NCBI GenBank assembly: GCA_964537685.1
Contig: CAZICM010000065.1
Coordinates: forward strand, 1 to 54,661
Origin: CAZICM01 sp964537685
Lineage (GTDB): Bacteria > Myxococcota_A > Polyangia > Polyangiales > Polyangiaceae
Length of the DNA stretch: 54,661 nucleotides
Direction: 5' to 3'
Below are positions 51,428 through 54,661 of the stretch, piece after piece (position 1 is the stretch's first letter; every line of letters begins with the position of its first letter). The position numbers and the translations under genes were made by a program. Below the pieces are notes generated by a model. It did no database searches. It saw only the letters and a list, made by a program, of their open reading frames with translations, and had not been told where the DNA came from.

Positions 51428-54400
51428 ATGTGCACTCGAACAGCGGCCCGCCTGATTATTCTCGTTACCGCGCTTTTAACGGTGCTCTTCGCACCCAAAG
51501 CCGCGCTTGCGACGAATATACCGGGCGGCAATATCATCAATCAAACGTGGACCCCCGCAAACAATCCTTACATCGTCCAGGGAGATATTATCGTTCCTTC
51601 TGGCGCATTTTTAAATATTCAAGCGGGAACCATTGTTCAATTCGCCAACACCGATGGACAGAGTTCCGGCAAAGACACGGCCCGGGTAGAACTCACCGTC
51701 CACGGCACGCTGACCGTGAGCGGAACGGCGGCCAGCCCCGTACAATTCAAGGCGCAAGTCGGCACGGCCCAGGGCATTTGGTATGGGATTGTGCTCGGCC
51801 CGATGGCCACCGCTGCAGGCATTGACAATGCGGTAATTGAACACGCGATTTACGGCGTTTATCACGAGTCGGCCGGCAGCATTTTAAATTTGACCAATAG
51901 CACCGTCGACACCTGCAACACCGGTATTTATGTGACCAATGGCACGCCCACCTTCAATGGGCTTACGGTGTTCGGCAACCAATACGGTGTTTATTTTTCC
52001 GGCCCCGCAGGCGGAAATCTAAACAATTCAATCGTCAGGAGCAATTCAACCGACGGCGTTTATATCAATTCCAACGCCAATACAACTGTTAATATTACCA
52101 ATTGCACCATTCACCAAAACAGCAATGATGGCCTCGAAGCCTATTCCTCTTCGGCCACGCTCAATGTCAATATCAAAAACTCCAATATCACCAACAATAG
52201 CTCCAGAGGCGTCTACCGCAATGTCGGCGGCTTTGGTTCGCTCACGGTGACAACCACTTATTCCAACGTCTGGAACAATACGAATTCAAATTATACCAAT
52301 GCGAGTGGAGGTGTTGGAACCCTCTCGGCCAATCCTATCTATGTCAACGCGCCTTCCAATCTCAGGCTTACGTCCAATTCTCCTTCGCGTTTCGCAGGAG
52401 ATACCATGGGCGATCTCGGACCTCTTCCTTATACCAGCGACGCAACCCCCGGCCTCTATGGAACGCTTTGGACCAATACAACATTAAATATTGCCGGCTC
52501 GCCTTATTCGGTGCCAGGCGATTTAACCATCGCTCCAGGCGTCACGCTCACCGTCGATCCAGGCGTTACGATGAATTTCGCCAACAGCGATATCATGTTC
52601 GCCTATCAAGACACATCCCGCGCTGAATTGCGCGTTCAGGGCACGCTCAATGCCAATGGCACGGCCGCAAGCCCCATTACCATGACCTCTACCGGTGCTG
52701 GTCAAGGCGTGTGGTACGGCGTCAATTTCATGAGCTCCGCCGCCAATAGCACGATGAATAATATTTTCATCAATGAGGCTATTTATGGCCTGTGGTATCA
52801 GTCCACGGCCGGCAACAATACCATCACCAATTGCGATCTCTCCAATTCCAACACCGGCATTTATGTCTCTGATGGCACGCCCACTTTTTCGGGTATCACA
52901 TCGGGCTCCAATCAATACGGTGTTTATTTTTCCGGCCCCGCGGGCGGAAATCTAAACAATTCAATCATTAAAAGCAATTCAACCGACGGCATTTATATCA
53001 ATTCCAACGCCAATACAACTGTTAATATTACCAATTGCACCATTCACCAAAACAGCAATGATGGCCTCGAAGCCTATTCCTCTTCGGCCACGCTCAATGT
53101 CAATATCAAAAACTCCAATATCACCAACAATAGCTCCAGAGGCGTCTACCGCAATGTCGGCGGCTTTGGTTCGCTCACGGTGACAACCACTTATTCCAAC
53201 GTCTGGAACAATACGAATTCAAATTATACCAATGCGAGTGGAGGTGTTGGAACCCTCTCGGCCAATCCTATCTATGTCAACGCGCCTTCCAATCTCAGGC
53301 TTACGTCCAATTCTCCTTCGCGTTTCGCAGGAGATACCATGGGCGATCTCGGACCTCTTCCTTATACCAGCGACGCAACCCCCGGCCTCTATGGAACGCT
53401 TTGGACCAATACAACATTAAATATTGCCGGCTCGCCTTATTCGGTGCCAGGCGATTTAACCATCGCTCCAGGCGTCACGCTCACCGTCGATCCAGGCGTT
53501 ACGATGAATTTCGCCAACAGCGATATCATGTTCGCCTATCAAGACACATCCCGCGCTGAATTGCGCGTTCAGGGCACGCTCAATGCCGTCGGCACGGCCA
53601 TGAGCCATATCACGATGACGTCCACCGGTGCCGGCCAAGGCGTGTGGTACGGCGTCAATTTTATGAGCTCCGCCGCCAATGGCACGATGAAATACACCGA
53701 TGTAAACGAGGCCATTTACGGGCTTTGGTATCAATCCACGGCCGGAAATAATACCATCCAATATTGCTCCTTCACGAGTTCCAATACGGGCGTGTATGTG
53801 AGCGATGGCCAGCCCGTGCTCGATGCGCTCTTGATGCACAGCAATCAATATGGTGTGTATTACAGCGGTCCTGCGGGAGGTTCGCTGCTCAATTCGATCG
53901 TTCGCAGCAATTCAACCGATGGCGTTTATATCAATTCCAACGCCAATACCAATGTCAATCTGACCAATTGCACCATTCACCAAAACAGCAATGACGGCGT
54001 GGAAGCGTATTCGTCCTCGGGAACGCTGAATGTGGCCATTAAAAATTGCCTCATCACCAGCAATAGCTCGCGCGGCGTTTACCGCAATGTGGGCGGCTTT
54101 GGCTCGCTTACCGTGACCACAACCTATTCCGATGTCTGGAACAATACGAATTCCAATTATACCAATACCAATGCGGGGGCCGGATGTATTTCCTCAAACC
54201 CGCTCTATGTGAGTCCGCCCGCTGACTTAAAGCTTCAAATGGGCAGTGTGTGCATCGATGCAGGCGATGGGGCAAGCGCTCCTAACCACGATTTTGAAGG
54301 TGTTGTTCGTCCCATTGATGGAGATGGCATCAATATGGCAGCCTATGATATGGGCGCCTATGAATATGCTCCTTCTTCGTTCTGCGGCGATGGAGTGCAA

Positions 54401-54661
54401 AACGTCGGCGAGGCGTGCGACGACGGGAATTTAAATGGCACCTACGGGCATTGTAAGGCCGATTGTTCAGGCCAGGGGCCCTCTTGCGGCGATTCAATTA
54501 CCAATGGCCCCGAAACCTGCGACGACGGCAACGCAAGCAATACCGATGCTTGTCTCAATACGTGTGTATTGGCGGCTTGCGGCGATGGCTATGTGCGTTC
54601 GGGCGTCGAGCAATGCGACGACGGCAATATGAGCAATACCGACGGCTGCCTCAATACATGC
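51428..54661 (+). CDS. Beta-helix/DUF4215 protein, C-terminus cut by window edge
   Basis: ATG 51428 with GGAG upstream; the frame is open to the last base (1078 codons). A signal peptide (LIILVTALLTVLFAPKAALA) is followed by beta-helix modules homologous to the 46461 protein (GGNIINQTW...PYIVQGDIIVPSGAFLNIQAGT). The modules repeat with a 933-bp period, and part of two of them is nearly identical in DNA. DUF4215 repeats begin near 54380 (CGDGVQNVGEACDDGN), three of them visible at the edge. By analogy with its paralogue it should end in a MYXO-CTERM beyond the window. Confidence 0.9.
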   Translation, partial: MCTRTAARLIILVTALLTVLFAPKAALATNIPGGNIINQTWTPANNPYIVQGDIIVPSGAFLNIQAGTIVQFANTDGQSSGKDTARVELTVHGTLTVSGTAASPVQFKAQVGTAQGIWYGIVLGPMATAAGIDNAVIEHAIYGVYHESAGSILNLTNSTVDTCNTGIYVTNGTPTFNGLTVFGNQYGVYFSGPAGGNLNNSIVRSNSTDGVYINSNANTTVNITNCTIHQNSNDGLEAYSSSATLNVNIKNSNITNNSSRGVYRNVGGFGSLTVTTTYSNVWNNTNSNYTNASGGVGTLSANPIYVNAPSNLRLTSNSPSRFAGDTMGDLGPLPYTSDATPGLYGTLWTNTTLNIAGSPYSVPGDLTIAPGVTLTVDPGVTMNFANSDIMFAYQDTSRAELRVQGTLNANGTAASPITMTSTGAGQGVWYGVNFMSSAANSTMNNIFINEAIYGLWYQSTAGNNTITNCDLSNSNTGIYVSDGTPTFSGITSGSNQYGVYFSGPAGGNLNNSIIKSNSTDGIYINSNANTTVNITNCTIHQNSNDGLEAYSSSATLNVNIKNSNITNNSSRGVYRNVGGFGSLTVTTTYSNVWNNTNSNYTNASGGVGTLSANPIYVNAPSNLRLTSNSPSRFAGDTMGDLGPLPYTSDATPGLYGTLWTNTTLNIAGSPYSVPGDLTIAPGVTLTVDPGVTMNFANSDIMFAYQDTSRAELRVQGTLNAVGTAMSHITMTSTGAGQGVWYGVNFMSSAANGTMKYTDVNEAIYGLWYQSTAGNNTIQYCSFTSSNTGVYVSDGQPVLDALLMHSNQYGVYYSGPAGGSLLNSIVRSNSTDGVYINSNANTNVNLTNCTIHQNSNDGVEAYSSSGTLNVAIKNCLITSNSSRGVYRNVGGFGSLTVTTTYSDVWNNTNSNYTNTNAGAGCISSNPLYVSPPADLKLQMGSVCIDAGDGASAPNHDFEGVVRPIDGDGINMAAYDMGAYEYAPSSFCGDGVQNVGEACDDGNLNGTYGHCKADCSGQGPSCGDSITNGPETCDDGNASNTDACLNTCVLAACGDGYVRSGVEQCDDGNMSNTDGCLNTC
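51982..53575 (+). repeat. 933-bp-period duplication within the beta-helix gene
   Basis: Sequence from ~51982 to ~52640 recurs from ~52915 to ~53575. The stretch from about 52046 to 52640 appears identical or almost so, including silent positions. A third, older module (about 53850-54130) is recognisable by NSTDGVYINSNANTNVNLTNCTIHQNSNDG. The offset is 311 codons, so the frame is kept. Confidence 0.88.

Noticed and set aside
52236..52262. REP-like match in the beta-helix gene (GTGACAACCACTTATTCC)
   Set aside because: It encodes a conserved TVTTTYSNVW strand found in each module, so it is explained by the protein repeat.

Overview
The window looks like chromosomal DNA of a myxobacterium (Myxococcota, probably a Polyangia-like lineage). 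Three secreted proteins end in a MYXO-CTERM-like tail (Cys-Gly-Cys, hydrophobic stretch, Arg cluster). The large beta-helix proteins carry runs of the Cys-rich DUF4215 repeat (CGDG...ECDDGN...C). At least eight predicted lipoproteins are present, several joined to their mature domain by a Ser/Gly linker, and Ser/Thr kinase and pseudokinase genes are present. No tRNA, rRNA or CRISPR array was recognised. One 100-N assembly gap lies at 40593-40692.

Layout. 1-1295: the 5' part of a minus-strand lipoprotein gene that runs off the left edge, divergent from a creatininase-family gene. 1456-10635: four tightly overlapping plus-strand genes, namely a membrane Ser/Thr kinase, a pseudokinase-TM-pentaheme cytochrome, a dual cyclic-nucleotide-binding/4x[4Fe-4S] membrane protein, and a tetraheme-TM-ferredoxin-FAD/NAD(P) oxidoreductase. 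Together they read as a regulated electron conduit across the membrane. 10583-12738: murI and hom on the minus strand. 12888-15127: a coupled AlbA_2/HATPase and ParA-type ATPase pair. 15149-19498: a PH-like membrane protein and two lipoproteins, one with a lamin-tail domain. 19624-26837: a partial type VI secretion locus with tssA, tssB, tssC, a TssB-TssC fusion and an unknown protein. 26927-30797: a minus-strand group of an alpha/beta hydrolase, an SDR, two paralogous STAS-like proteins and a Hint-like lipoprotein.

30918-43323 is patchier: a GT1 glycosyltransferase, ArsI, a metallophosphoesterase, a MYXO-CTERM protein, a class I phosphodiesterase-like HD protein, a propeller protein, an NlpC/P60 lipoprotein, an IS1182-family remnant and a RAYT-like Y1 transposase. 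A short dispersed repeat (core GGGTAGRGKGTCAACCACTTC) fills the gaps between these genes and appears tandemly inside a frameshifted lipoprotein gene. 43395-54661: a pseudokinase membrane protein, a pectinacetylesterase-like lipoprotein, and three large secreted proteins (beta-helix/DUF4215, M23 peptidase/golvesin-like, and a second beta-helix protein cut by the right edge that contains a recent 933-bp internal duplication).

The best candidates for undescribed biology are the kinase/pseudokinase/cNMP-linked redox operon and the RAYT plus REP-like repeat family with its effect on coding sequences. The AlbA_2-ParA pair is a weaker candidate.
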